Assembly: GCF_902806685.2 (NCBI RefSeq)
Contig: NC_048541.1
Coordinates: forward strand, 15,200,662-15,264,661
Length of the DNA: 64,000 nucleotides
Direction of reading: 5' to 3'
Source of the DNA: Maniola hyperantus
Lineage: Eukaryota > Arthropoda > Insecta > Lepidoptera > Nymphalidae
Position 1 is the stretch's first letter. Each line of letters starts with the position of its first letter. The notes under the pieces were generated by a model. It saw nothing but the letters and a program-made list of their open reading frames with translations. It ran no database searches and was not told the origin of the DNA. Positions 54,522 through 64,000 of this stretch are shown one piece after another. The position numbers and the translations under genes are program-made.

Positions 54522-54856
54522 ACACATTTGCGGCGCGAATCGCAGCGTGCCACAATCGATATGGCCCCTCGGTCCTCCGGGCCGCTTTGTGTGTTGGACA
54601 AAAAGAGAAGAAAACCGGTCAAGTGCGAGTCGGACTCGCACACGAAGGGTTCCATATACTATCGTACCAGAAATTTCAAGCCAGTATGGTAAAATTTTCA
54701 AATTAATTGTCTGTTGAACACATTTGCGGCGCGAATCGCAGCGTGCCACAATCGATATGGCCCCTCGGTCCTCCGGGCCGCTTTGTGTATTGGACAAAAA
54801 GAAAAGAAAAACCGGCCAAGTGCGAGTCGGACTCGCACACGAAGGGTTCCATATAC
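54522..54856 (+). repeat. Tandem duplication, 196-bp period
   Basis: ACACATTTGCGGCGCGAATC starts both copies (54522 and 54718); each ends AAGGGTTCCATATAC. The unit includes CCAAGTGCGAGTCGGACTCG, the usual 5' start of the GGTTCCGTAC-type repeat. Confidence 0.88.
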
Positions 54857-55059
54857 CACATATTTTGTTCGCACACCTTTTTTTCCGCTGCTAAAAATGC
54901 AATTACGCAATGCGACCAGCACAAGGGCTCACATGCAATTTTTTTAAACGTCTATCGTGCACTCTTGAACTCACGGACCGTGATAACAAACCGGTGAAAG
55001 ATAATGATGGACAGCGCCATCTTGATGTGATTTAGTAAACTAAACTGTCGGGAACACAA

Positions 55060-55315
55060 ATCTCTAATTTTTTTGTGATATAATCATTAATCACATCACT
55101 GCTTTCGGATTTTTTTTTCTTGTAAGTAAGACATAGCTACCTGCCTTTCATAATTCTAGGTCAACGATACCCTGTAGGTTTTTATTCCCCTAGTCTTGAC
55201 AGACACGGCGTACAAACAGACAGGCAGACGGACAGACAGTCAGACAACGAAATGATTCTTTAAGGGTCCCTCTTTTTTTTTTTTTTATGAGGTACGGAAC
55301 CCTAAAAAGGAGAAA
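55060..55315 (+). mobile_element. Dispersed repeat (GGTACGGAACCCTAAAAA end)
   Basis: The 3' half of the family starting in the 54522-54856 duplication, with a (GACA)n-like region at 55215-55245. Confidence 0.55.
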
Positions 55316-55884
55316 AAATGACCCACTCCCGCCTCCCGCAGCTAATCCTATTTGCAACACCAAATAAATTATATTGACCACGGAGAATATCTAGGGTCTA
55401 CGGACGCCAATGTCACAGCTTAGCGATCATACAGTAGGAGTAGCCCTTTTGCTGAAATTGGTTTATTTGACATTTCAGGTTTATAATTTAACCTATTATA
55501 AAATCCATACTAGCGACTCGCCCCAGCTTTGCTCGGGTAGCTTGTTACATTTTTCGTAGGTCTCTAATTTTTTTTAAATATAATATAGCCTATGTCATTC
55601 ATGAATAGTGTAGCTTTCTACTGGTGAAAGAATTTTCAAAATGGATTCAGTAGTTCCAGAGATTACCCCCTACAAACAAACTTACAAACTTTACCTCTTT
55701 ATAATATTAGTACGTATAGATTTACGCGACTTACTCGCTTGCATCTGAGTAGAAATCTAATAATTAGTCATCGCTATAGTTCGGGAAAGGCCTTAATAAC
55801 ATCATAGATGATTATCACCACCACATGCAAAAAGTTTACGTTCTACTTAGTTATCTTTTTGCAAGTAAACATGCGAGCTAAAAT

Positions 55885-56108
55885 TTAGTTAATACTAGCT
55901 GATGCCAGCGACTTCGTCCGCGTGGAATTAAGTTTTTCAAAAATCCCGTGGATCTTTGATTTTCCGGGATAAAAAGTAGCCTATGTCACTCTCTAGGGTC
56001 ACTATCAATACCCATGCAAAAAATCACGTCAATCCGTTGCACCGTTGCGACGTGATTGAAGGACAAACCAACAAACAGACACACTTTCGCATTTACAATA
56101 AGGGTACT
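55885..56108 (+). mobile_element. Dispersed repeat C, long subtype
   Basis: TACTAGCTGATGCCAGCGAC to CGCATTTACAATAAGGGTAC. Confidence 0.7.
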
Positions 56109-56109
56109 G

Positions 56110-57240
56110 ATTCCTGTTCATAGTACAATTATTATAAACAATCTCCCTTGGAAACTTTACCAGCTTAGTACTTAAGTGATAGATTAACAGTCTCACTTTA
56201 GTGATGACATTTTGTTTATTATGGAAACATTCGAAACTTTGCGTAGTTTATCCATCAAACTAAGTGGATCTGTGTAACTGTAAAGCGACAAGGCCCGCTC
56301 CCGTGCAAACTCCTTTCTGTTACTCAGAGTAGATAAACTATTTTCTGAACTGTATGTTACTAAACTGTGGCACAGCTACGAATATTTGTCACCTGTTACT
56401 GATAGTTATTGGCGAAGTATATTTTATTTACGCCTCGCCGGTGGAATTCTGTTTTTCGCGTGAGCTTTTGTGGAAGCACAATGGCTAGATAAACGATACT
56501 TTTGGAAATTTAAACAGGATTTTTCGTTTTTACGTGAGATTTTTATACGTTTTTCATTTATCTTATAAAAAGATGATTACAAAGGATGATGATTAAGTTG
56601 TACGGGAGCGGTGGGCAGGCTCGACCGTACCAAAGAGAGATTCTCCCACCGAGCGGTTGGTTGTGCTAGGTAGCGCCAGCTGGGCCGACGGTTGTATCTT
56701 GAAACTTCTTAATTTAGTCCAGATTGCAGAAAACTGCGTTAGTGCGAGTACTGTCGGCGGTACATTTGTTCGGGACTACGTCATAAATTGTTATCGATTG
56801 AATAGCGCCATCTAGTTGCAATTGTGGCAACCGCCACAAAGTGAAACTGTAGTACTATTATATATTCTGTGCTGTGATCCTCAGATTGTGATTTACAAAG
56901 AAGAGCCCAATTCTCATTCAAAGACAATGTAAGGGGGTGGACAAGATTTAGAATACCTAAAGTGAAAAGAGCCGGCTTTAAATACAGTACGCTTAGTATA
57001 AGATTTTACTCCTCACCAACGTTGAAAGTATTTGAGAGTCGATACACTTTACCGTTAAAGTAAAATAGCCCTTAACTGCCTTGTTTTAATGCTCAAGTTT
57101 GTACATATATTTACATCCAGCGCTCCAAGCGGAAACATTGCGAAATTAAAATCAATGGTACTGAATTTTAATTTAATAGGAAGATACAAAAAACAAAAAT
57201 ACCAAACTTATTCTAGAACATAAAAATTACAAATCGAAAA
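56110..57240. other. Intronic, no gene or repeat recognised
   Basis: Unique sequence of mixed composition. No exon with splice context was seen. Confidence 0.4.
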
Positions 57241-57269
57241 TATCATCTAAACCACCGCAACGAGGCAGA

Positions 57270-57300
57270 GTGCCCAGAACGCTGGCAGCGTTCTGGGCAC
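57270..57300. repeat. Near-perfect palindrome around CGCTGGCAGCG
   Basis: GTGCCCAGAACGC at 57270-57282 pairs with GCGTTCTGGGCAC at 57288-57300; the inner TG and CA also pair, leaving a one-base centre. Confidence 0.9.
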
Positions 57301-57869
57301 CCTGACTGAATTTACTGAATTTTTGACTTTAAATCAAGAAGGTTTAGGTCCATTTTACTTTGACGTTATTTTGATTCGACTCTCGAATACTATCAAAATT
57401 GGTGAGAAGTAAAATCTCATACTTAGGGCCAATGATATTAGATTAGGGCACAGAACATTTTCGTATGACGGCCGTCATACTTCCTTTTGATGCAGCACGC
57501 GATGATGATGATCACAGCCATGCACTCATAATAAAAATTGAGAGTTATGATTACAATAGTAATGATGAATTATTATAATAAAATTTAGCTTTTGCTGTAG
57601 GTAGCTATAACCTCGCAACCTTCGGATGAACGAAGGAAGCCTCGCAGGGCCCATAAAACGATACAGCTATGGAATTCAAAGAGTGATAATATAATTCCGT
57701 TGAAAAATGTATCGGCTTGGTCCTCGTGGGGGCACAACCGGGTAAATGTAGCGGGGGACGGGGGGTGCCAGCTACTTGCGGGAAATATACATTCGCTGAT
57801 ATAAAAATATTGATCAAGGGTTGCCTCATGTAGATTTGGGACCTGCTTTAGTCATATTTTTATTCTTTG

Positions 57870-58180
57870 ACTTACTGCCTGATCTATTAACGCACAGCTC
57901 AAACTACTGGACGGATCAGGCTGACATTTGGCATGCAGATAGCTATTATGACATAGACATCCGCTAAGAAAGGATTTTTCGAAATTTAAGCCCTAAGCGG
58001 GTAAAATAGGGGTTTGAAATTTGTGTAGTCCACGCGGACGTAGTCTCGAGCATAAGCTAGTTAGGTATATAAAAGGAGAAGGTGACTGACTGAGTGATCT
58101 ATCAACTTACAGCTCAAACTACTGGACGGATCAGGCTGACATTTGTGTAGTCCACGCGGACGAAGTCGCAGGAATAAGTT
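57870..58180 (-). mobile_element. Two dispersed repeat C copies, the second truncated
   Basis: First copy 57870-58062 (CTGATCTATTAACGCACAGC to GAGCATAAGCTAGTTAGG), second 58065-58180, which lacks its middle. Confidence 0.65.
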
Positions 58181-58479
58181 AATCAGTCTATATTATGTTT
58201 GTTTGTTCAGACTATGTGGTGCTCTAGAAACTAAACGCGTAGATATCTTTTCAGTAAATTTTAATGGTTCTTTCACTTCTTGCACTAATAGATTTGTTTT
58301 AGTCTTGCGTTGTAAAACTAATAATATGGCGCAAAATTGGAACAAATAAAAATATGAAACTTGGACTTAGTAAATGGGTATCATTCAATGGGTCTTTTAA
58401 AATTATAGTTAGATTTCTTAGACCATTTTCCCGTTTAAATGACCACAGACATGAAGCAGTGCCTTTTGTACAGTACATT

Positions 58480-58710
58480 TGTACATTTGTATGGTGGGAG
58501 GCTTCGGCTGTGGCTAGTTACCACCCTACCGGCAAAGCCGTGCTGCAAAGCGATTTAGCGTTACGGTACGATGCCGTGTAGAAACCAAAGGGACATTGGT
58601 TTAATATAAACTGCCACACCCCTTCCAGGATAGCCAGCTTCTATCTTAGCCCGCATCATCACTTACCACCATTTGAGATTGCAGTCAAGGGCTAACTTGT
58701 ATCTGAATAA
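58480..58710 (-). mobile_element. Dispersed repeat G (TGATGCGGGCTAAGAT type)
   Basis: GGTGGGAGGCTTCGGCTGTG through CGGTACGATGCCGTGTAGAA to ATTGCAGTCAAGGGCTAAC. Inverse copy at 59240-59440; another partial copy at 62780-62965. Confidence 0.6.
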
Positions 58711-59084
58711 AAAAAACTGCAGTCGAGTTTTCGAAAATCTTTTAGGACTTGCCTATAAGATGCCTATTCATTATTGACTGGGAGAAAGTATTGAAAAGGA
58801 GGCAACCCTGTACAGTGTGAGGATTTAGGAAAACATAAAAATGCGGAAGTGCGAACTGGCTGATGGAATACTCTTGTAGCCTCAGACTCTCGCCTACAGA
58901 TCTCGACGCATCTCTGGTATAGGTGTGGAACTTTGAGCTTGGCTAAAGAGCATCCGCCGAGTTTCTTGCTGGTTCTTCTCGGTAGTAACGGCATTCCGAA
59001 CCATTGGTAAATTAAACTAGTTGACGATTCAAAAGCACTTGTAAAAGTTTACTTGAATAAAAATTAATTCTATTCTATTCTATT

Positions 59085-59225
59085 CTTGAACATTATGGAG
59101 AACTCTCAGTCATGCAGGTTTCCTCACGATTTCCTGCACCGTTAAAGCAAGTGATATCACTTGCTTATCATTTGATTGTTTAAAACGCACATAGCCGAAG
59201 AGTTTGAACCCCCGACCTCCCGAAT
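59085..59225 (-). mobile_element. SINE B fragment
   Basis: AACATTATGGAGAACTCTCA through TTAAAGCAAGTGATATCACT to the B-box end GAACCCCCGACCTCCCGA. Confidence 0.6.
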
Positions 59226-59239
59226 CCGCCCCCTCCACA

Positions 59240-59440
59240 ATTGACTGCAATCTCACCTGGTGGTAAGTGATGACGCAGTCTAAGATGATAGCGGGCTAAC
59301 CTGGAAGGGGTATGGCAGTTTTTATTAAACCCATACCCCTTTGGTTTCTACACGGCATCGTACCGGAACGCTAAATCGCTTGGCGGCACGGCTTTGCCGG
59401 TAGGGTGGTAACTAGCCACGGCCGAAGCCTCCCACCAGAG
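59240..59440 (+). mobile_element. Dispersed repeat G, second copy
   Basis: TTGACTGCAATCTCACCTGG to CACGGCCGAAGCCTCCCACC, inverse of 58480-58710. Confidence 0.6.
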
Positions 59441-59564
59441 AATACTACTTCCAATTTTCAACATTTTGCACGAAAAGTTAAAACTATTATGCATAAAAAT
59501 AATTAAAAATGTACTTGATATAGTAATCTTAGGCTATCACCGCTACTTTTTCCAATATTTCTAT

Positions 59565-60041
59565 ATATATAAAATTCAAAGTCCTGACTGATTGACTGAC
59601 ATATTATATATCAACGCACAGCCTAAACCGCTGGTACTAGAGACATGAAATTTGGAGAGTCTATTCTTTGCAAAGAGTAGGTATCCACTAAGAAAGGATT
59701 TTTTGAAATTCTACCCCTAAGTGGGTTAAATGGGGGATGGAAGTTTGTATGAAAGTCCGTCATTTTTGAAGTTACATCGATGAAAATTGGTATTTAAGCT
59801 TTCAGTTAAAAATAAAAAAATACATATTTCACGATTTTTGGAAATTCTACTACCAAGAGGATTAAATAGGGGATGAAAATTTGTATGAAAGTCCGTCATT
59901 TTTCCAAGTAATTTGCATGAAAATTGGTATTTGGGTTTTCGGCAACAAATGAAGAAATATGTATTTTAGGATTTTTGGAAATTCAAACCCCACCTCGATT
60001 TTCTAAATTCCACCCGAGCGAAGCCGGGGCGGGTCAGCTAG
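59565..60041 (-). mobile_element. Dispersed repeat F, long copy
   Basis: From ATATATAAAATTCAAAGTCC to GCGAAGCCGGGGCGGGTCAG, with an internal doubling of the GGGGATG(A/G)AA(A/G)TTTGTATGAA block (about 59,730 and 59,870). Confidence 0.65.
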
Positions 60042-60059
60042 TAAAGCTATAAAATGCGT

Positions 60060-61190
60060 GTAAAAACGCGGTCAAAAGTTCACAAATCAAATTATAAGGG
60101 TCTACAACCTGTGCCGGGACGGTCACCCATTTTTATAAAAATATCCCCTTTTAATCCACACCAAGCCATGGCGGCCATAACTCAGACCTTTATTTAGCCG
60201 CTAGATTACGGCTAACAAGGTACGGGCTCTTTTATTTTGGTGACTAAAGCCGGCCGTGGAAATGTGACCGGACGGGTGATTACGTAAAACGTTGCAGTAG
60301 CGACAGCAACGTGACAGCACATGGCAATAATTATTTTGAGTCCTTGAGTCCGCGTGGCAGGGCCATCTAAGGTTGGGACAAGGTGTCGGAAATGAGCGTA
60401 CGACCCGAGCGTTGGTTTTGGACTGATTTATTAAGGGGACTCAGTTCAGTGCTTTCTTCATACAAACGTAGGAGGGAAATTACAACAATATTCGATATTG
60501 TACGCACAAAACTAAGAATTATATCGATTTATCTCGTCATTATCTAGGTTTATTGATATATAAAATATTGAAAAAAATATTGATTAAAAAGTTACGAGGC
60601 TCAAAAGATTCCTATTTTAACACTAAATTAATAACAACTTTGGGCGTAAATAAATAAGATTAGGGATATGAAAATTCTAAAACAATTTATCATTAGACGT
60701 AGTTTATTTATTCATTACTTGAAATAACTTTACTTTGCAAACATAAATTCAGCAGTTTTTTCTCAAAAATACTTTTCCTAAACCCTTTTCGCGCGCTTGA
60801 TTTCAGTGAAAATCATCGTGCCTCTCAACTTTCTCATACGATGTCAAGTGAAAGGCAAACATGTTACCCACGTGCGCTGCCAATTTAGGTCGAGCGTCCT
60901 GCGTCACCTTAAAGGAATGCATTGAGATACAATATGTATGTCTACTTATGGGCTATTACATAGATATTACTTATATGGTTAGGTCACACTGTACAGTAGC
61001 AATGCGACAGTTCATTTGCTGTCTCTCTTCTTCTTCTTATTTTACTTTGTGGCTATTGCTGTCTCTCTCTAGCCGCTGTTATGTGTAACGTTTGACAGCA
61101 ATGATTGCGAGATTTACGCCTATCACAAGCCTGTCGCGAGATTCGTGTGATACCGCGGGTTTTGTATTCCTATCTTGTCAAAAGTTGGTT
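60060..61190. other. Repeat-poor stretch
   Basis: Unique sequence with no recognised exon. A GC-richer part lies at 60,120-60,460. Confidence 0.35.
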
Positions 61191-61212
61191 TTAAGGTATG
61201 TTACTATATTAC

Positions 61213-61445
61213 TAGCTTACGCTTGCGACTACACAAATCTCAAACCCTTGTTATACCCCCTCGGGGCTGGAGTTTTCAAAAATCCTTTCTTAGCGGATAT
61301 CTACGTCCATACAATAATTGTAGTTTTGTGGACTAATAAAAAAAAATAATAATAATAATAATATCTAGATAGATATTAATGTCAAATTTCAGCCCGATAC
61401 GTCCAGTAGTTCGAGATGTGCGTTGATAGATTATAGATCATACTA
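61213..61445 (+). mobile_element. Dispersed repeat C, internally disrupted
   Basis: CTAGCTTACGCTTGCGACTA to GTGCGTTGATAGATTATAG, with an AATAATAATAATAATAA insert near 61345. Confidence 0.55.
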
Positions 61446-61489
61446 TCCTATATATTACTTTCCTACTTCTTACTAATCCTATTATTATA

Positions 61490-61675
61490 AACTAGCTGGG
61501 CCCGCGATTTCATCCGCGTGCACAAAAATTCCTATTTTACCCACTTAGGGGTTGAGTTTTTAAAAATAGTTTCTTAGCTGATGTCTATAACTGCATGCCA
61601 AATTTCAGCTCGATCCGTCCAGTAGTTTGAGCTGTGTGTTGATAGTTCAGTCACTTTTTCCTTTCATAAGTATGG
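61490..61675 (+). mobile_element. Dispersed repeat C
   Basis: ACTAGCTGGGCCCGCGATTT to CTTTTTCCTTTCATAAGTA. Confidence 0.6.
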
Positions 61676-62140
61676 GAAATAACAAATGCACCCTGGTATG
61701 TAAGAAATCACGATCTCCACAGGGACCTTAAGATAGAGTTCGTAAACAAAATCATCCAAAAGTACGCAGAAGCTCACCAACATCGACTTCGCCATCATGT
61801 TAATTTGGAGGCTGTGAAGCTTCTAGTAGATAACATGGATATCAAAAGGAAGCTCAAAAGAACCAAGCCGTTCGAATTAGTGTTAAAAAGTACATAAGTG
61901 CAGCGTTTGTGTAATAGTGCTTGTGCTACTTTATTTTTCTAGGTCACAAGAACATAGTGAACTGTAAGTACGTGTTAGAATAAACTAAGGTCAGTTATTG
62001 GACTGTAAATTAGATTTAAAAATTAATCATAAGTAGAAGTTTAAGCTAGAATAATATTACTTATTAGCCCATAGGCTAGATGGTAGTAGTAATAAAGCTG
62101 CCATTTTATAATGGTGCTTTATGGTAGGAAAAAAAAAAAA
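61676..62140 (+). mobile_element. 5'-truncated jockey-type LINE with poly(A)
   Basis: An open tail of ORF2 reads ITNAPWYVRNHDLHRDLKIE, then QHRLRHHVNLEAVKLL and RTKPFELV, stopping with TAA at 61895-61897. NAPWYVRN and RTKPFELV are trademarks of jockey-clade reverse transcriptase C termini. A 3' UTR of about 230 bp ends in 12 A (62129-62140). AGTATG precedes the element and follows the poly(A), a likely short target duplication. It lands exactly at the end of a repeat C copy. Confidence 0.8.
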
Positions 62141-62520
62141 GTATGTTTAGATAAATAAATAATTAAACTTTTCATGTTGAAGTAGCTCTGAAAGATAGAG
62201 ATAATCTCTTTTATATATCTCTCAGCCAAACTAACTAAGTATTATTTCATCAAAAAATATATTTTTCAACTTAAAACTGCGCCTAGATACCCACCCTGCT
62301 AAATTGCTAGCACCAAAATAGGTTGAAAGTCTGCTCATGGGCCGTAAAGTGGTTTCAATTTTCACAGTCGAAATGGCAATTGATTTGGCGTGTTATGAGC
62401 AATATGGATTAGTGCAGCCTGAATTATAAGCACTTATACACGCTCGATAGACTTGTGACCTTTCAGAGGATTACGTAAATTCAATATAGATTGACATTTG
62501 TTACTCGATAGCTTAAAAAC

Positions 62521-62755
62521 TTAAAAAAGCTGTGCTAGACTAGGCTAGCACAGCTTTTTTAAGTTCCCCCGCCTCCTATTCGGAAGTCGGTTCGATCCCG
62601 GGCACGCACCTCTAACTTTTCGGAGTTAAATGTGCGTTTTAAGTAAGTAAATATCACTTGTTTTAACGGTGAAGGAAAACATCGTGAGGAAACCTGCATA
62701 TCTGAGTTCTTCATAATGTTTTCAAAGGTGTGTGAAGTCTATCCATCCGCACTTG
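62521..62755 (+). mobile_element. SINE B with foldback 5' tip
   Basis: 18-bp perfect arms (62521-62538 and 62545-62562) around ACTAGG replace the normal tRNA-like head; then GGTTCGATCCCGGGCACGC and the body follow. Confidence 0.75.
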
Positions 62756-62779
62756 GCAAGCCTGATAGACCCTATAGTA

Positions 62780-62965
62780 GCTATTTCCACTCTATCGGCA
62801 AAGCCGTGCCACCAAGCGAATTAGCGTTCCGGTACGATGCCGGAACAAACAAACAAAGTCGTATGGGTTTAATAAAAATTGCCATAGTCCTTCCAGGCTA
62901 GCCCGCTTTCATCCTAGACTGCATCATCACTTACCACCAGGTGAGATTGCAGTAAAGGGCTAACT
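62780..62965 (-). mobile_element. Dispersed repeat G, third copy
   Basis: ATCGGCAAAGCCGTGCCACC to GAGATTGCAGTAAAGGGCT; adjacent to the SINE body. Confidence 0.6.
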
Positions 62966-63009
62966 TGTATCTGAATTGAAAATTAAGTAAGTATTTTTTG
63001 ACAGAAATT

Positions 63010-63100
63010 TTTTTTTTGGCCGGACCTGAGAATCGTACCCGGGACTTCATGATTCGCAGTCGAAAAAGTTAGTCACTAAACCAATGAGGCAGAACTACCT
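63010..63100 (-). mobile_element. tRNA-like sequence, probably a SINE head
   Basis: On the minus strand GCCTCATTGGTTTAGTGACT looks like an A-box region, and GGGTACGATTCTCAGGTCCG a degraded B box, followed by a T-run. It could be a tRNA-derived SINE of a third family. It is not a functional tRNA by eye. Confidence 0.35.
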
Positions 63101-63379
63101 CTTACGTAACTAGATTGTTATAGGCAACCTATGTAACTAAACTGTAGGTAGGTATAAGGTACTAGGTAAGTATACCATAAATATTCGTAACTCGATAGTT
63201 GCTGCCTATGGTTCTAGGCACGGGTCTAGGCTAGGCACACAATAAATTATTACCTAACTTGTTTGTACCGCGTAAATTGTAATAGGTATAGCGTGTTTAC
63301 GTTTTTGATTGATACTATAAGGCACCTTAATAGGTTTTTGAATAGGATGAATGTTAAACAGTACTATACATACAGTAGA

Positions 63380-63800
63380 GAGCCTCAATAGCTCATCGGG
63401 TAAAGGAGTGGACTGAAAACCGAAAGGTCGACGGTTCAAACGCACTATTGTCGTACTTAGTTGGAGAGGAAAGGGGAACCGATTCTCTAGTCTCTCTCTA
63501 ACTAAATTTAGAGTATCTGCATCAGTTTCTTTTTACTAATGCTAAAAAAGGAATGGAACATGACTTTCACATTTAAAGACTCTAAATTTTAGTGCACAAT
63601 ACAAATTTAAACAGTAGGTTCGCGAGTGCGCGTAAAATCACGGGTTTTACCATCTAAAAATTAAATTTAAAACTGTCAAACTGTGTCTGTCCTTTTCATA
63701 TTACATTAGTAAGAAGAGCATGCGAACACTCTAAAATTAGGTTGTGCTCAGAATCAGTGCCATTGGTCATTTAACATGGCTAATATTCTTTTTTTTTTTT
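63380..63800 (+). mobile_element. tRNA-Phe-derived SINE, copy 6, split by 285-bp insertion
   Basis: The head and shortened body lie at 63380-63478 (GGTTCAAACGCACTATTGTC lacks the usual CCCGCCCGTTG), and the tail GTCATTTAACATGGCTAATA at 63766-63800. About 285 bp of unrelated AT-rich sequence lies between. Confidence 0.7.
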
Positions 63801-63925
63801 AAAAAAAAGCTTAATTTTACTGTCAACGCAGCTTACCTGTACCTACTACCAAAAACCTGGTGAACGCTGGTGTGGCCGTATCTTATGAATGAAAGAATGA
63901 ATGAATGATTTATTCAATAAAATAC

Positions 63926-64000
63926 TTCATCATCATCATCATGATCAACCCATCGCCGGCTCACTACAGAGCACGGGTCTCCTCTCAGAGAGAGAAGGGT
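63926..64000 (-). mobile_element. SINE B, 3' end, cut by window edge
   Basis: CATCATCATCATCATGATCA, then ACCCATCGCCGGCTCACTAC and CTCCTCTCAGAGAGAGAAGG; the rest lies beyond the window. Confidence 0.75.

Larger units (their letters stand above)
25901..64000 (-). other. Ten-m: Probable large 5' intron of Ten-m and upstream DNA
   Basis: Exon A starts in phase 1, so coding sequence must lie further right. No minus-strand frame in this span resembles a teneurin N terminus and has splice sites, so the first coding exon is likely beyond 64 kb. Very long 5' introns are usual in teneurins. The span contains the repeats listed separately. Confidence 0.5.

Noticed and set aside
57605..57829. 74-codon minus-strand frame as an upstream Ten-m exon
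   Set aside because: No resemblance to the teneurin N terminus and no donor giving phase 1 to exon A was evident.

Overview
The window looks like a moth or butterfly (Lepidoptera) genome. It is AT-rich and intron-rich, and it is loaded with short dispersed repeats of kinds I recognise from Lepidoptera: tRNA-derived SINEs, RTE- and jockey-type LINE 3' ends, many MITEs, and the 'CGCGACTTCGTCCGCGTGG' repeat. The species cannot be named from the sequence.

1-2510: a tandem array of ~361-bp units running rightwards. Each unit carries a terminal coding exon whose peptide ends in a QxW-type ricin-lectin half-motif (INPCTDTNTQQW), as at the C terminus of polypeptide GalNAc-transferases. A pogo-like MITE interrupts one unit, and the array decays rightwards. 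2511-10279: no coding gene seen. It holds several MITEs with clear inverted ends, one SINE and a long AT-rich stretch that includes the 3' UTR of the next gene.

10280-25900 (minus strand): most of one large gene, the teneurin Ten-m (odd Oz / tenascin-major). I placed 16 coding exons, including a 27-nt microexon, by splice sites and reading phase. They join without a frame break into 3,080 residues: the end of the cytoplasmic domain, one membrane span, a 580-codon Ser/Thr-rich stalk with a furin-type site, eight EGF-like repeats, a regulatory-like beta-sandwich, an NHL propeller, the YD/RHS shell and the C-terminal GHH/TCAP-like domain. The first coding exon was not found, so the 38 kb to the right is probably the large 5' intron of this gene, with the start beyond the window.

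25901-64000: no credible host coding exon. It is a mosaic of SINEs, LINE tails, MITEs, palindromes, nested foldbacks and small duplications. Between these lie repeat-poor, somewhat GC-richer islands that could be regulatory DNA for Ten-m; that is inference only.

Ten-m is expected to act as a synaptic and axon-guidance cell-surface receptor. The lectin-exon array belongs to a separate gene entering from the left. The most unusual items are the lectin-exon array, the teneurin microexon and stalk exon, two SINE copies with palindromic 5' tips, a perfect 33-bp hairpin, and several MITEs with readable target duplications. I found no clearly new biological system.
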